Assembly (NCBI GenBank): GCA_025363385.1
Contig: JANYEA010000040.1
Span: 1-32,058, forward strand
Length of the DNA stretch: 32,058 bases
Source of the DNA: Bacteroidota bacterium
Lineage (GTDB): Bacteria; Bacteroidota; Bacteroidia; Chitinophagales; Chitinophagaceae
Direction of reading: 5' to 3'
Under the pieces are notes generated by a model. It did no database searches. It saw nothing but the letters and a program-made list of their open reading frames with translations, and was not told the origin of the DNA. A program made the position numbers and the translations under genes. How positions within the stretch are numbered: the first letter of the stretch is position 1; the number at the start of each line of letters is the position of its first letter. This document shows positions 7,393-16,144 of this stretch, one piece after another.

Positions 7393-8598
7393 TTAGCTTA
7401 TCTTATGTGATTGGGATTTTGATTTCGCATTTTTCTTTGGAAGTAATCCATTGGAAGGTTTGTTCTTTTCGAGCAGGTGTTTCTTTTCATATTTCACTAC
7501 TTTCCCAGATTCATTTACAACACTTGCAGTTTCCTGTTTCTTTGCATCTACGGGCGCTTGTCCATATTTCTGTTCCACTTTCTGCATCGGATAAAACAAC
7601 TTTTCCCCGTTCTTATCATACATATTCAAGGTTCGAAGCTGTGGGTTGGCTTCAATTCTAACTGGCACCTCTTTTCCATCCTTCATTAACACAACACTCG
7701 CCGCATTACCTTTCTGCAATGACTTCAATAAACCCTTTACGTTATCGTCATATTTCATTCCTTTAAAGTCCATTCGCCCAACAGCTTCTCTTAAATCAAA
7801 CCCGTAATTAGTTGTGAACTGGCGTAGCTTCGGAAATCCAGTTTTCTGATCATTGTTTTCATGATCAATCTTTAGCCAAGCTTTATAGGCAGCACCTTCT
7901 CTTGGTGTGACTTCTTTGAAAACAGAACGGCTATTAAGTAGATTACAGGATTCTTTGAAAGTGACATTCTGCCCCTTGTTGTTCACATAAATAAATTGAG
8001 AACGGTTCTGATCTTCTCTCATTAATGTTGCGATATAATGATTACAGAAATACGCCTCCTTACCATCTTTTTCTGAATGACGGAAATGAATAACCGCCTG
8101 CATTTTGTCTGTGCCAAATTCTGTACTCGCATCCAAAGTAAATTCAGGTTTTCCCTCCTTCATTTTGCTTTCTAACTTGTTATTTAGCCCTTCACCAAAA
8201 CCAAGAAACAATAATTGGTTTTTCAGATACTCCAGATTTTCTGCGTTCATAATGATTGTTTTATTTTTTAATAATAATTCCCTAGGAAAAAAAGAAGATG
8301 TAACTTCTTGAACGATGGCCATTTCTTCGATTGGCTTATATACTAGCCCAGGTATGATGCTTTCAACTTTGGTTTTGAATTCGTTCAGATCATTAATTCG
8401 AGAAACCTGCCAATTCTCTACCTCATTGTGGTTATCAAAACAAAAATCATCCGCATCATCTTTATTAGTGAAAAAACGGATATCCGTTTCATGCACGAAA
8501 AGCAGGGTGTTATTAAATGATACCCAGTGCTCCTGGTTTTCAAAAGCCCTTCTAGCTTTCTCCCACACTTCCTTTGAGATCAAATCTGGCACTTCCAT
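7393..8598 (-). CDS. Conserved mobile-element protein (DUF3945/DUF4099-like type)
   Basis: 401 residues, soluble. N-terminal ~1-85 is a separate small domain (WEKARRAFENQEHWVSF). Residues ~118-290 carry the NLEYLKNQLLFLGFGEG start, PEFTLDASTEFG, VIHFRHSEKDGKEAYFCN and FKESCNLLNSRSVFKEV. A third block follows (KGLLKSLQKGNAASVVLMKDG, then RIEANPQLRTLNMYDKNGEKL). The tail is lysine-rich and disordered (LLPKKNAKSKSQSHKIS). This wording is typical of abundant proteins in Bacteroidetes integrative elements with domains such as DUF3945; the exact family name is from memory. The ANPQ..TLN..D..G segment is the most recognisable part. Role in transfer or replication is unproven. Confidence 0.8.
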   Translation of the reverse strand: MEVPDLISKEVWEKARRAFENQEHWVSFNNTLLFVHETDIRFFTNKDDADDFCFDNHNEVENWQVSRINDLNEFKTKVESIIPGLVYKPIEEMAIVQEVTSSFFPRELLLKNKTIIMNAENLEYLKNQLLFLGFGEGLNNKLESKMKEGKPEFTLDASTEFGTDKMQAVIHFRHSEKDGKEAYFCNHYIATLMREDQNRSQFIYVNNKGQNVTFKESCNLLNSRSVFKEVTPREGAAYKAWLKIDHENNDQKTGFPKLRQFTTNYGFDLREAVGRMDFKGMKYDDNVKGLLKSLQKGNAASVVLMKDGKEVPVRIEANPQLRTLNMYDKNGEKLFYPMQKVEQKYGQAPVDAKKQETASVVNESGKVVKYEKKHLLEKNKPSNGLLPKKNAKSKSQSHKIS

Positions 8599-8600
8599 GA

Positions 8601-9374
8601 TTAAAATTCTTTGGCAAGCATCAGTTGCCTGTTATAGACTCTTAGATACAAGTGTCTTCCACCGTTCTTTTCCAGCACCTCCACTTCAAAATGTTTATCA
8701 TCCGGGATAGTGAATTTGTTGAGCGCGATTATCCATACCCGCGCTGATCGTCCTTTGATAGCCAAGGTGTCACCACTTACCAATAAAGGCTGTTGGTTAA
8801 TTTCCTGAGAAGCAGTGCGCCGAATCGTATTGTTGTCACGTAGATAAAATCTAAGTTGTTCAATATCATATCCGATTTGCGAGCGGTTCTCTATTTTCAG
8901 TTTGCAGAACATAAACTGGTCATGTACATACCAACCAAACATTTGCAACGAGACCTTTCCTGACGAATATTGCAGCCCCATCATACTGGGTTTCATTTTA
9001 ATCACTTTATTGCAAAATGGTTCCAATTTATTGACTGTCTTTACCGATACATCGGTTCCTAAATAAATAGTCAAGTGGGCCGGATATTCTGTAAATCGGA
9101 TAATAAAAGAATAGATCCTACTATCAGCTGTAACTACTGTAAGATTGGTTTCGCGACAACTATCTTTTGCCGATTTTACTTTTAAAATATTATCTGTAGC
9201 TTTTTGAACCATCACCTGGTCACTCCCCCTGTCGGTTGAAATAATATTTGAGGGAAAAACCAAACTGACAGTTTTATTAGTACAGATTTCTACCAACAGA
9301 GATTCTGAAAATACCTGCGCTGGCAAAGCGATTACTTCAAATAAAAAGAGTAGCAAAAAAAATAGCTTCAACAT
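8601..9374 (-). CDS. traN: Conjugative transposon protein TraN
   Basis: 257 residues with an N-terminal signal peptide (LKLFFLLLFLFEVIALPAQ), then a beta-rich body: NKTVSLVFPSNI, RIYSFIIRF, and a second domain with KLKIENRSQIGYDIEQLRFYL and VWIIALNKFTIPDDK. This fits the DUF4138 TraN family of Bacteroidetes conjugation systems, an outer-membrane-associated part of the mating channel comparable to VirB9. It follows TraM directly; its ATG overlaps the TraM stop by one base. It is probably a periplasmic or outer-membrane component of the type IV secretion system. Confidence 0.88.
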   Translation of the reverse strand: MLKLFFLLLFLFEVIALPAQVFSESLLVEICTNKTVSLVFPSNIISTDRGSDQVMVQKATDNILKVKSAKDSCRETNLTVVTADSRIYSFIIRFTEYPAHLTIYLGTDVSVKTVNKLEPFCNKVIKMKPSMMGLQYSSGKVSLQMFGWYVHDQFMFCKLKIENRSQIGYDIEQLRFYLRDNNTIRRTASQEINQQPLLVSGDTLAIKGRSARVWIIALNKFTIPDDKHFEVEVLEKNGGRHLYLRVYNRQLMLAKEF

Positions 9375-10540
9375 TAATTCGATTTATCATTTTCGTCTTT
9401 GAGCAAAACCCTATAACCTGCTTTTACAGTTACACGAACTTGCTTTACATTTTTACTAAGTAAGCTTTTTGCAACATTCAGACCGGCCGTAGCTGCCTGC
9501 GTTTTTAGAGAAGGATCAAAGGACATTCCCCCAACAGATTGAATACTTTGGTCCACTGATTGCTTCATCACATCTCTTCCAACAGAACCTGGAATATTAA
9601 TGCCTTCCAGTCCATCCATATCAAAAACCTTTAACGCTACTGGGTATAATCGATTCTGAAATTGTATCGAGGATACAACAACTTTCAAACGCTCATTGTC
9701 AATCGAAGAATATCCAAACAAAAAGCTCCCCATTGGAATCAGTTCACCATTCACAAATATATCCTGCAGCAATCTGAGCTTTATCACAGAACCTATCGAA
9801 AGCGTTTGTTCATTGTGTACTGCTGCCATAATCACACCAGCTTTTACAGAATCTTTTATTTCATCCATTTCAGACAAAAATGTATTCGAAAGGCTCCTTG
9901 AAGCATTACCAAAATATTTTATATCGCTTTTTAATCCATTGGCAGAAACAGCAAATACTTTACTCTTTTTATCTGAAACCATTTCTTTTACAATTCGACC
10001 AGGATTTTGTATTTCAAGTAACTTATCCAAAGTGCCATTCAATGCATCCATTTCAGGATCGGCTTTTTTTTGATTGATAGACTGTATCATCATTTGTAAT
10101 CGATCAATGTCAGAGGAACTTTCAAAAGCATACTTTTTTTCAGGTGGAATTGAATAATTTGGTTCATCATTCTGCCTTTGCAACCTAGTATTCTTATGAC
10201 TTATTAATTCTCCAGATTCATCTAAAAAAGTTGATTGCTGATTTTTTTTTTCAGGAACTACCGATTGATAATTTGGATCCAATTGTTTTTGTTCTTCTCT
10301 TTTCAAAGAATCCCGATCCGCCATTGCATAGAAACTAAGTTTATCTAGCGAAGATTGATTCTTCAAGTTGGCATCTGGTAATTGTGTATTCAAACCAGTT
10401 TTTGTTTGAATCACGGCTTTATCACCTGTACCACCTCCAAGCAACCAAAACAATACAATGACAAACGGAAGAACAATCAAAGGCAGTACAGTCAAAAATC
10501 TTCTCCGCTTTAAAAACTTTTGGGAATATTCTGGTTTCAT
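9374..10540 (-). CDS. traM: Conjugative transposon protein TraM
   Basis: 388 residues. One N-terminal membrane segment (FLTVLPLIVLPFVIVLFWLL, residues ~15-34) is followed by a polar, disordered periplasmic stretch (~40-190) and a C-terminal beta domain ~225-370 (VIMAAVHNEQTLSIGSVIKL, INGEL-like VNGELIPMGSFLFGY, YPVALKVFDMDGLEGINIPG). This is the layout of Bacteroidetes TraM, which corresponds in position and topology to VirB10, bridging inner and outer membrane. It is located between traK and traN as expected. 10 bp separate it from traK. Confidence 0.92.
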   Translation of the reverse strand: MKPEYSQKFLKRRRFLTVLPLIVLPFVIVLFWLLGGGTGDKAVIQTKTGLNTQLPDANLKNQSSLDKLSFYAMADRDSLKREEQKQLDPNYQSVVPEKKNQQSTFLDESGELISHKNTRLQRQNDEPNYSIPPEKKYAFESSSDIDRLQMMIQSINQKKADPEMDALNGTLDKLLEIQNPGRIVKEMVSDKKSKVFAVSANGLKSDIKYFGNASRSLSNTFLSEMDEIKDSVKAGVIMAAVHNEQTLSIGSVIKLRLLQDIFVNGELIPMGSFLFGYSSIDNERLKVVVSSIQFQNRLYPVALKVFDMDGLEGINIPGSVGRDVMKQSVDQSIQSVGGMSFDPSLKTQAATAGLNVAKSLLSKNVKQVRVTVKAGYRVLLKDENDKSN

Positions 10541-10550
10541 TTTATACTTT

Positions 10551-11171
10551 TTATCTTGATTCGGTTTTCAAATCTCTATTCTCCAATGTTTCCCATTTTT
10601 CAATCAAGAAGCCATGGGCATTATGATCACTTCGTGATACATTGCGTAAGTAACCTTGTGTGATAAGATTGCGCGTTACAATACTTGTTGGCCTTGTGAT
10701 CTTGATGGTAGCATAGCACCTGAAAGCATAAGGTTCGATTTGTGTATCCACCAATACACTGTCCACTGAAACCTGTTGATTAATATTGCCCGAAATCACG
10801 CTAGCATAATAACCTGTTTCTTTTAAAATATCATACTGCTTTTTAGCCGAAGCATCCGCGAGGTAAAGTGCCTTGGATAAATTCGTTTGAATGGATTTTT
10901 CATCTGGATCAAGTGTGAAAAAATATGTGTGAAACATCCCTACATGATCCCGCGCTTCCACAGCAATATTATCCTTCCGATTAGATGCATAAGCCTCCAG
11001 TGCTTTATCCCCAGCCAATACATAAATTTTGTTTTCTAGTTTTGCTGATAACTCATAGCTTTTATATAAAACAAAAACACATAACATAAAGCAGGCCATC
11101 AACAACACAAAAGCAAATACTCGCACAAACCGAAATGCCGTATCCATATTTTTCAATTGCTGAAAACTCAT
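10551..11171 (-). CDS. traK: Conjugative transposon protein TraK
   Basis: 206 residues, one N-terminal membrane helix (VFAFVLLMACFMLCVFVLYKSY, residues ~17-38 in part) and a periplasmic domain. Diagnostic stretches are KIYVLAGDKALEAYASNRKDN, given here only in its first and last words, EARDHVGMFHTYFFTLDPDE and the C-terminal HGFLIEKWETLENRDL. These match the TraK family of Bacteroidetes conjugation, a VirB8-like inner-membrane scaffold. It overlaps traJ by 4 bp (ATGA), indicating coupled translation. Confidence 0.94.
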   Translation of the reverse strand: MSFQQLKNMDTAFRFVRVFAFVLLMACFMLCVFVLYKSYELSAKLENKIYVLAGDKALEAYASNRKDNIAVEARDHVGMFHTYFFTLDPDEKSIQTNLSKALYLADASAKKQYDILKETGYYASVISGNINQQVSVDSVLVDTQIEPYAFRCYATIKITRPTSIVTRNLITQGYLRNVSRSDHNAHGFLIEKWETLENRDLKTESR

Positions 11172-12112
11172 TTGCCACCAACTTTATCTTTAAAATAATT
11201 GTTACTTACTTCATAATCACTCATACTTCCACTCATACGAGAAGCGCCATTCCCAAATTGGTCCGCAGACATACTTGCCCCTCCAGACAAGGATGTTGTA
11301 GCAGCATTTGTTGCAATAGAAGCAAATGAAGTAATCTTGTGCGCCAACGCATTTCCTCCGCCAGCATTTACGATATAACTCGCCACAGAAGGCACACAGA
11401 AATAACCGACAATCGCAATCAATAAAAACACGAAATACGTTGTGTCACTCATGGAAACGGTCGGTACACCTGGCATTTGTATATCATAGATACTTGGCTT
11501 CATCATGTTCTCCTGAATCTTGGTGATGATCGCCCCAAAAATATTAGCCACAGGTAGCCACAAATAAATATTGATGTATCTAGCAAGCCAAACAGTAACG
11601 GTGTGTTGGAACCCATCATAAATAGATAACCCAAAAACGATTGGCCCGATAATGGCAAGTACAATCAAATAAAATGTACGGATCGTATTAATGCAAAGTG
11701 CCGCAGATTCAAATAATAGTTCTAGTAATTCTCGGATCAACTCACGAATCCAGTTCGCAGGGTTTAACGCACCCATACCCATCACACTATCGTCTTTTAA
11801 CTGCAAAAACTTTTGCATCGCATCATTTGATCCTTTTACCATTGCCTCAGTACCAGTAACCGTTGGTTGTAAAACACCATTTATTAAAGCAATGATGGAA
11901 GGAAAGATCAGGATACAGAAACCCAATACAAAAGGACGCAGCAAACTATATACATCCACAGGCTCTGCATTAGCAATATGTTTCCAGATCCGTACACCAA
12001 TATACCAAAGTGCACCAAAGCCCCCGATTAATCTTCCGACCAAAATCAACTGGCTGCATAGCGGCATCATATCTGCATATAATTGATCAAGCACCATTTG
12101 CAAACTATTCAT
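11168..12112 (-). CDS. traJ: Conjugative transposon protein TraJ
   Basis: 314 residues, polytopic inner-membrane protein with about six hydrophobic segments, among them LILVGRLIGGFGALWYIGV, LRPFVLGFCILIFPSIIALI, TFYLIVLAIIGPIVFGLSIY, INIYLWLPVANIFGAIIT and YFVFLLIAIVGYFCVPSVAS. The Bacteroidetes TraJ family is the VirB6-like channel component. The C-terminus is Gly/Ser-rich and probably disordered (SLSGGASMSADQFG). It sits between the TerB-type gene and traK, separated by 3 bp from the former. Confidence 0.93.
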   Translation of the reverse strand: MNSLQMVLDQLYADMMPLCSQLILVGRLIGGFGALWYIGVRIWKHIANAEPVDVYSLLRPFVLGFCILIFPSIIALINGVLQPTVTGTEAMVKGSNDAMQKFLQLKDDSVMGMGALNPANWIRELIRELLELLFESAALCINTIRTFYLIVLAIIGPIVFGLSIYDGFQHTVTVWLARYINIYLWLPVANIFGAIITKIQENMMKPSIYDIQMPGVPTVSMSDTTYFVFLLIAIVGYFCVPSVASYIVNAGGGNALAHKITSFASIATNAATTSLSGGASMSADQFGNGASRMSGSMSDYEVSNNYFKDKVGGK

Positions 12113-12115
12113 ACT

Positions 12116-12742
12116 CTATTGTTTGAATCCATACCAAGCCTTCATAGCATTATTATCTTTTTTTTGTTGGGCACGAGCCACAGCAATATCATTTTGATCT
12201 TTGATCATAGCTCGTATGGAAACTAGTGCATCACCCACATCCTTATCTATTCGGTCAATGGCTCCCATCCTTTCTTGGTCGCTCATCCGCAAACTGCCCG
12301 GTGTCAATACCAATTGCAAATGACTGAGTTGCTTGGCCACTGCTGTCTTTGTTTGATCAATCCGGTTCCTTATAGCTTGCAATTCATTTGCCTTAAACAG
12401 TCCTGATTTTACATAAGACATATAAGCAGTATATCCCTCCGCTGAAATGGTTGCTTGCAATTCCAATATTGCCTGAATCAACGGATAATTCCTGACAGGG
12501 TCGGCCACCTGTAATAACTTATCCAAGTAATTTTTATGCAGATCAAAATTATCTTTCGACAAACTAGTGATCTGGTTATATCCGTTACTTAGAGTGGTAT
12601 AACCATTATACATATTATTCAACATGGTTTTCATTTGCACCAGCTTTTCTAGGTCTAGTTTCAATTGTTCTATATCCTGTGCTTGACAAAAAACAATCCG
12701 CGAAAAACTTAATAGTAAAAACAATAGGCCTATCTTTTTCAT
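12116..12742 (-). CDS. Secreted conjugal transfer protein (type often labelled TerB-family), upstream of traJ
   Basis: 208 residues from ATG at 12742; a GTG at 12748 overlapping the previous stop would add only two residues. Signal peptide MKKIGLLFLLLSFSRIVFCQ, then an all-helical periplasmic protein: DIEQLKLDLEKLVQMKTMLN, NLYN-like MYNGYTTLSNGYNQI, and a C-terminal QKKDNNAMKAWYGFKQ. Proteins of this position and length are found just before traJ in Bacteroidetes conjugation operons and are often named TerB-family or TraI-like. Likely a periplasmic helper of the mating apparatus (VirB5-like in position); this is inference from context. Confidence 0.82.
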   Translation of the reverse strand: MKKIGLLFLLLSFSRIVFCQAQDIEQLKLDLEKLVQMKTMLNNMYNGYTTLSNGYNQITSLSKDNFDLHKNYLDKLLQVADPVRNYPLIQAILELQATISAEGYTAYMSYVKSGLFKANELQAIRNRIDQTKTAVAKQLSHLQLVLTPGSLRMSDQERMGAIDRIDKDVGDALVSIRAMIKDQNDIAVARAQQKKDNNAMKAWYGFKQ

Positions 12743-12747
12743 AACCA

Positions 12748-13068
12748 CTAATAATTTTTTCTGTTTGAAAATAAACTGTCAATAGAAGGTTTAACCTGAT
12801 TTAGTTCATCATAATAATGTTGGTATAGTTCTTTTTGTTTTTGAGACCAGTTAGAGATCTCAGCAAGTTTCAATTCATGCAATTTGTTCTCAATGACTTT
12901 CTGAGCATTCTGTAAAAACAATGTTTCATTTTGTAAGCGTTGCACTTTAAGATCAATTGCCTTCACTACATTACTGATGACTGTTCCAACAATAGGTACT
13001 TGCCCTTTACCTGAAAAAGTCAATAGTAGCAGGCATCCAAAAACGATAGATTTAATTCCTCTTTCCAT
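12748..13068 (-). CDS. Truncated TraI-like conjugal transfer protein, in frame inside the traG ORF end
   Basis: Internal ATG at 13068 gives 106 residues: signal peptide (IVFGCLLLLTFSGKGQ) then VPIVGTVISNVVKAIDLKVQ, ENKLHELKLAEISNWSQKQK and YYDELNQVKPSIDSLF before the stop. From memory, full homologues are separate genes of about 200 residues that continue well past this point, so this copy looks both fused and 3'-truncated. It may still be translated by re-initiation. This is an alternative reading of the last part of traG, not an extra locus. Confidence 0.5.
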   Translation of the reverse strand: MERGIKSIVFGCLLLLTFSGKGQVPIVGTVISNVVKAIDLKVQRLQNETLFLQNAQKVIENKLHELKLAEISNWSQKQKELYQHYYDELNQVKPSIDSLFSNRKNY

Positions 13069-15438
13069 ATCTCCATAGCGTTTTGAAGCTTTCTCCACCA
13101 TCATCTTTTCCCTTTCTTCAGTAGTATAAGTCAGGTATTCCTCCCTCGACACTTCCACCCGATACACTTTGGAAACGATCCCGCCAAGTGATATGAAAAC
13201 TTCTTTATATTTTAGTAGTGGATCATTCGATTTGTTGATGGAAAGAACCATTGCTTTTTCCTTATCAGTCAGCCCCAATAACTCTTGTACCTGGTCGAAT
13301 TTGTTTTGATACTTTGACTGATCCAATAAAATTTTGCAATCAGCATTATTGATAATGGATTGTTTTACGATTTCTGATGAAAGAATATCTTCAATCTCTT
13401 GGGTCACAACAATAGCTTCTCCATAATATTTACGAACCGTTTTAAACAGGTATTTGATATAGTCTGCCATGCCTACTTTGGCAATTGCTTTCCATGCTTC
13501 TTCAATCAGTATGATCTTGCGCACACCTTTTAGTTTTCTCATCTTGGAAATAAATAACTCCATAATGATGATCGTCACCACCGGAAACAAAATGGGGTGA
13601 TCTTTAATATTATCAATCTCAAATACAATAAAGGGCTGCCCCAATAAATCAAGATTTTCTTTCGCGTTCAATAAATAATCAAACTCTCCCCCTTTATAAT
13701 AAGGGCGTAATACATAGAGAAAGTTTGACACATCGAAATCTTTCTCTTTTACATTTTGCGTTTGCAAAATCTTTACGAAATCTCTTTCAAGAAATTCATA
13801 AAAAGTGTCAAAACATCTGAATAGTATCTCCTTTTCAAAATATAGTTGCAAAGCATTCGATAAAGCCACATACTCAGAACGAAAAAAACTTTCATCATCC
13901 TTCTTCCATAAAGCCAATAGTAAAGTCTTGATACTTTCCTTTTTCTCTGTATCCAGCACTGCATCATCTTCTAAGTAAAATGGATTGAACCGTAAAGGCT
14001 CCTTTTCAGAGTACGTGAAATAATAACCCTTCATCATTTCACACAAACCCCTGTAAGAGTGCCCCATGTCCACCACGACAATATGTGAACCTGCCTCCAA
14101 GTAGGAACGCGAAGTATGATTGGTTAAAAAAGATTTCCCGCTCCCCGATGGCCCGATAATCATTTTATTCCGGTTAGTTATGATCCCCTTCTCCATAGGC
14201 TCATCTGAAATATCCACATGCAATGGCCTGCCTGAAATACGATCCCCCAAACGAATACCCATTGGGCTGATGGAAGAACGATAGTTTGATTCTAGGTTCA
14301 AAAGGCAACAAGCCTGATTAGTGAATGTGTCAAAGGTTTCATTGATTGGCAAGTCAGCCGCATTCCCTGGTATACCTGCCCAGAAGATTTGCGGAGCACC
14401 AAGTGTTTCTATTTTTGGAGTAGTATCCATCATGGTTAAAGCTGATGAACATTGATTCCTGATTTCTTTTAATTGCTCCTTATTGTCTGTCCAAGCCAAA
14501 ATATTAAAATGTGCTTTCACTGGTAGCCGGCCATAACCAACAGCTTCATTCAAAAATTCTTCTGTAGCATTTTTCGCCATTGCATTTGCTCTTGAATAAG
14601 CAGACAAACTCTGTAAACGTAATTTTTTCGATTCCATTTTTTTAATCGTAGATGAAGCATCCTCGATAAAAATGTACTGGCTGTAAATATGATTGACTGA
14701 TAAAAGCTGCCCAATGGGTGTTGCAAATCCAAGACTGAAATTTTTTTTGTCGGTGGAATATTTATCGTAATTGATTCGAGAGCCACAAACAGATGGCAGA
14801 TTTTTTGGATCTGCAAGTGTAAATAGTTCACAATGTTTCTCCCCTATGGAAATACCATTTTCAAATTGAATATCTCTTGCCACATTATCCACTCCCAAAT
14901 TCAAATACTGATGGATGACCTTATTTAATTGTTCATTCGTAAGCCGGTTCATGTTTATAAAACCAGTATCAGTTATTATTTTTTCAAATTGGCCCACAAC
15001 CGAATTAAATTCTTCAAAGAATTTTTGATCCAACGTTTCTTCCGGCACAATATGATCCCTCAATAAAGTTGAAAACATCGAATTTGGCTGCACCCTATCC
15101 TTTGGTCTCATTGTTAAAAACAAATAACAGGTATGATCGAGATATTGTCGTTCATTAAAAAAACGTTCACTACTCCGCAATAAAAAACTTTTGTCACTAG
15201 AATAATCAGCTTGATATTTTCCATCCATAAACCAATCCTGTTTATACAAAACACAACCAACTGGTAGCACCTTTATTGCTTTGACCCAACCCTGGTGAAA
15301 TGCTTCAAATTCGTCGGCGCTCATAGTGAAAATCTCTGGCAGTACACAGGAAAATCCAATAGTGATATCCCCCATCTTGGACAAGATCAAGTCTTGTTCT
15401 ACAGCGTAAATAGGTAATATATCTGACAGGTTTTTCAT
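12748..15438 (-). CDS. traG: TraG conjugation ATPase (VirB4-like) fused in frame to a truncated TraI-like segment
   Basis: 896 residues. Residues 1-~790 are a complete TraG/VirB4-family ATPase that powers pilus and channel assembly at the inner membrane: Walker A GPSGSGKS at 429-436, Walker B KIILIEEAW at 641-649, and the VVVDMGHSYRGL, VVTQEIEDIL and INNADCKILLDQ motifs. At residue 791 (13068) a Met begins MERGIKSIVFGCLLLLTFSG, a signal-peptide-like segment, followed by KAIDLKVQRLQNETLFLQNA, the start of the separate secreted TraI-like protein that normally follows traG. That second protein is cut short at ~106 residues. ATGA overlap with traF. Whether it is made as one polypeptide or re-initiated at 13068 cannot be told from sequence. 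Confidence 0.92.
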   Translation of the reverse strand: MKNLSDILPIYAVEQDLILSKMGDITIGFSCVLPEIFTMSADEFEAFHQGWVKAIKVLPVGCVLYKQDWFMDGKYQADYSSDKSFLLRSSERFFNERQYLDHTCYLFLTMRPKDRVQPNSMFSTLLRDHIVPEETLDQKFFEEFNSVVGQFEKIITDTGFINMNRLTNEQLNKVIHQYLNLGVDNVARDIQFENGISIGEKHCELFTLADPKNLPSVCGSRINYDKYSTDKKNFSLGFATPIGQLLSVNHIYSQYIFIEDASSTIKKMESKKLRLQSLSAYSRANAMAKNATEEFLNEAVGYGRLPVKAHFNILAWTDNKEQLKEIRNQCSSALTMMDTTPKIETLGAPQIFWAGIPGNAADLPINETFDTFTNQACCLLNLESNYRSSISPMGIRLGDRISGRPLHVDISDEPMEKGIITNRNKMIIGPSGSGKSFLTNHTSRSYLEAGSHIVVVDMGHSYRGLCEMMKGYYFTYSEKEPLRFNPFYLEDDAVLDTEKKESIKTLLLALWKKDDESFFRSEYVALSNALQLYFEKEILFRCFDTFYEFLERDFVKILQTQNVKEKDFDVSNFLYVLRPYYKGGEFDYLLNAKENLDLLGQPFIVFEIDNIKDHPILFPVVTIIIMELFISKMRKLKGVRKIILIEEAWKAIAKVGMADYIKYLFKTVRKYYGEAIVVTQEIEDILSSEIVKQSIINNADCKILLDQSKYQNKFDQVQELLGLTDKEKAMVLSINKSNDPLLKYKEVFISLGGIVSKVYRVEVSREEYLTYTTEEREKMMVEKASKRYGDMERGIKSIVFGCLLLLTFSGKGQVPIVGTVISNVVKAIDLKVQRLQNETLFLQNAQKVIENKLHELKLAEISNWSQKQKELYQHYYDELNQVKPSIDSLFSNRKNY

Positions 15439-15722
15439 TTGTATTTTATGATTTTGGGGATGTATTTGCTCGCCCTCTTTTTCATTAATCCATGTTCTCC
15501 AAAACGTTTACTTAAATTATAAACGTAGAAAAAAAGTAATATTCCCAATCCAAAAACAAACAGCACACAGATCAACATATTCACGCCAATTATATACAAC
15601 AGAGCAAACAAGAAGAGCAGGCTCAAAATTCCTCCACCCAACCACCAGATATACTGCGCTTTCAATCCCTTGAATTCAATAGACTGATTGATTCCTTTAT
15701 TGATGTTATAAACGCTACTCAT
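15435..15722 (-). CDS. traF: Conjugative transposon protein TraF (DUF4133)
   Basis: 95 residues from the ATG at 15722, which overlaps the stop of the previous gene as ATGA; the in-frame TTG at 15728 is less likely. SSVYNINKGINQSIEFKGLK is the DUF4133 signature region, followed by two membrane helices (WWLGGGILSLLFLFALLYII and MLICVLFVFGLGILLFFYVY) and a basic tail. It corresponds to the small VirB3-like inner-membrane protein. It lies directly before traG, with a 4-bp overlap, as in other Bacteroidetes conjugation operons. Confidence 0.93.
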   Translation of the reverse strand: MSSVYNINKGINQSIEFKGLKAQYIWWLGGGILSLLFLFALLYIIGVNMLICVLFVFGLGILLFFYVYNLSKRFGEHGLMKKRASKYIPKIIKYK

Positions 15723-16144
15723 TCCCAACCGCTTTGCAGGTAATCATTGATCACACCGGCAACCGCCTGATCCAGATATTGGTTGTCCAAATCTTCTGTC
15801 AAAGGCATATCGTCAAATAGATCATGGCAAGCACTAACCATATTCACCAGTTCATAATTCAATGTTCCAGCTTTCTGCATCCTTTGATATTCTGTGGTGA
15901 ATTCCGCTTCAAACAGATCTCTTATGTATTTGAATTTTGATGGCTTCAAATCAGCTGTCAAAATATCCATACACTCGGTTTCATTTAAAAGTGTTGGCTT
16001 GGCACTATTTAGCACCAATTCTACCTCCAGAATTTTCTCCATTACCCACGCATGTAAAGCATCATCCTGTTCCAATTGTAATAACAACTCCGGATTATTT
16101 TCTCTGATATAGCCCAATAACAGGCCCTGTAATCTGTTGGTCAT
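15719..16144 (-). CDS. Hypothetical acidic protein in tra operon
   Basis: 141 residues, soluble, helical and acidic; no signal peptide or membrane segment. The start reads MTNRLQGLLLGYIRENNPEL and the end AVAGVINDYLQSGWE. It overlaps both neighbours by 4 bp (ATGA), so it is translated with the tra genes. Sits between traE and traF where most Bacteroidetes elements have none or one extra ORF. No recognised domain; possibly an element-specific accessory or regulatory factor. Confidence 0.75.
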   Translation of the reverse strand: MTNRLQGLLLGYIRENNPELLLQLEQDDALHAWVMEKILEVELVLNSAKPTLLNETECMDILTADLKPSKFKYIRDLFEAEFTTEYQRMQKAGTLNYELVNMVSACHDLFDDMPLTEDLDNQYLDQAVAGVINDYLQSGWE

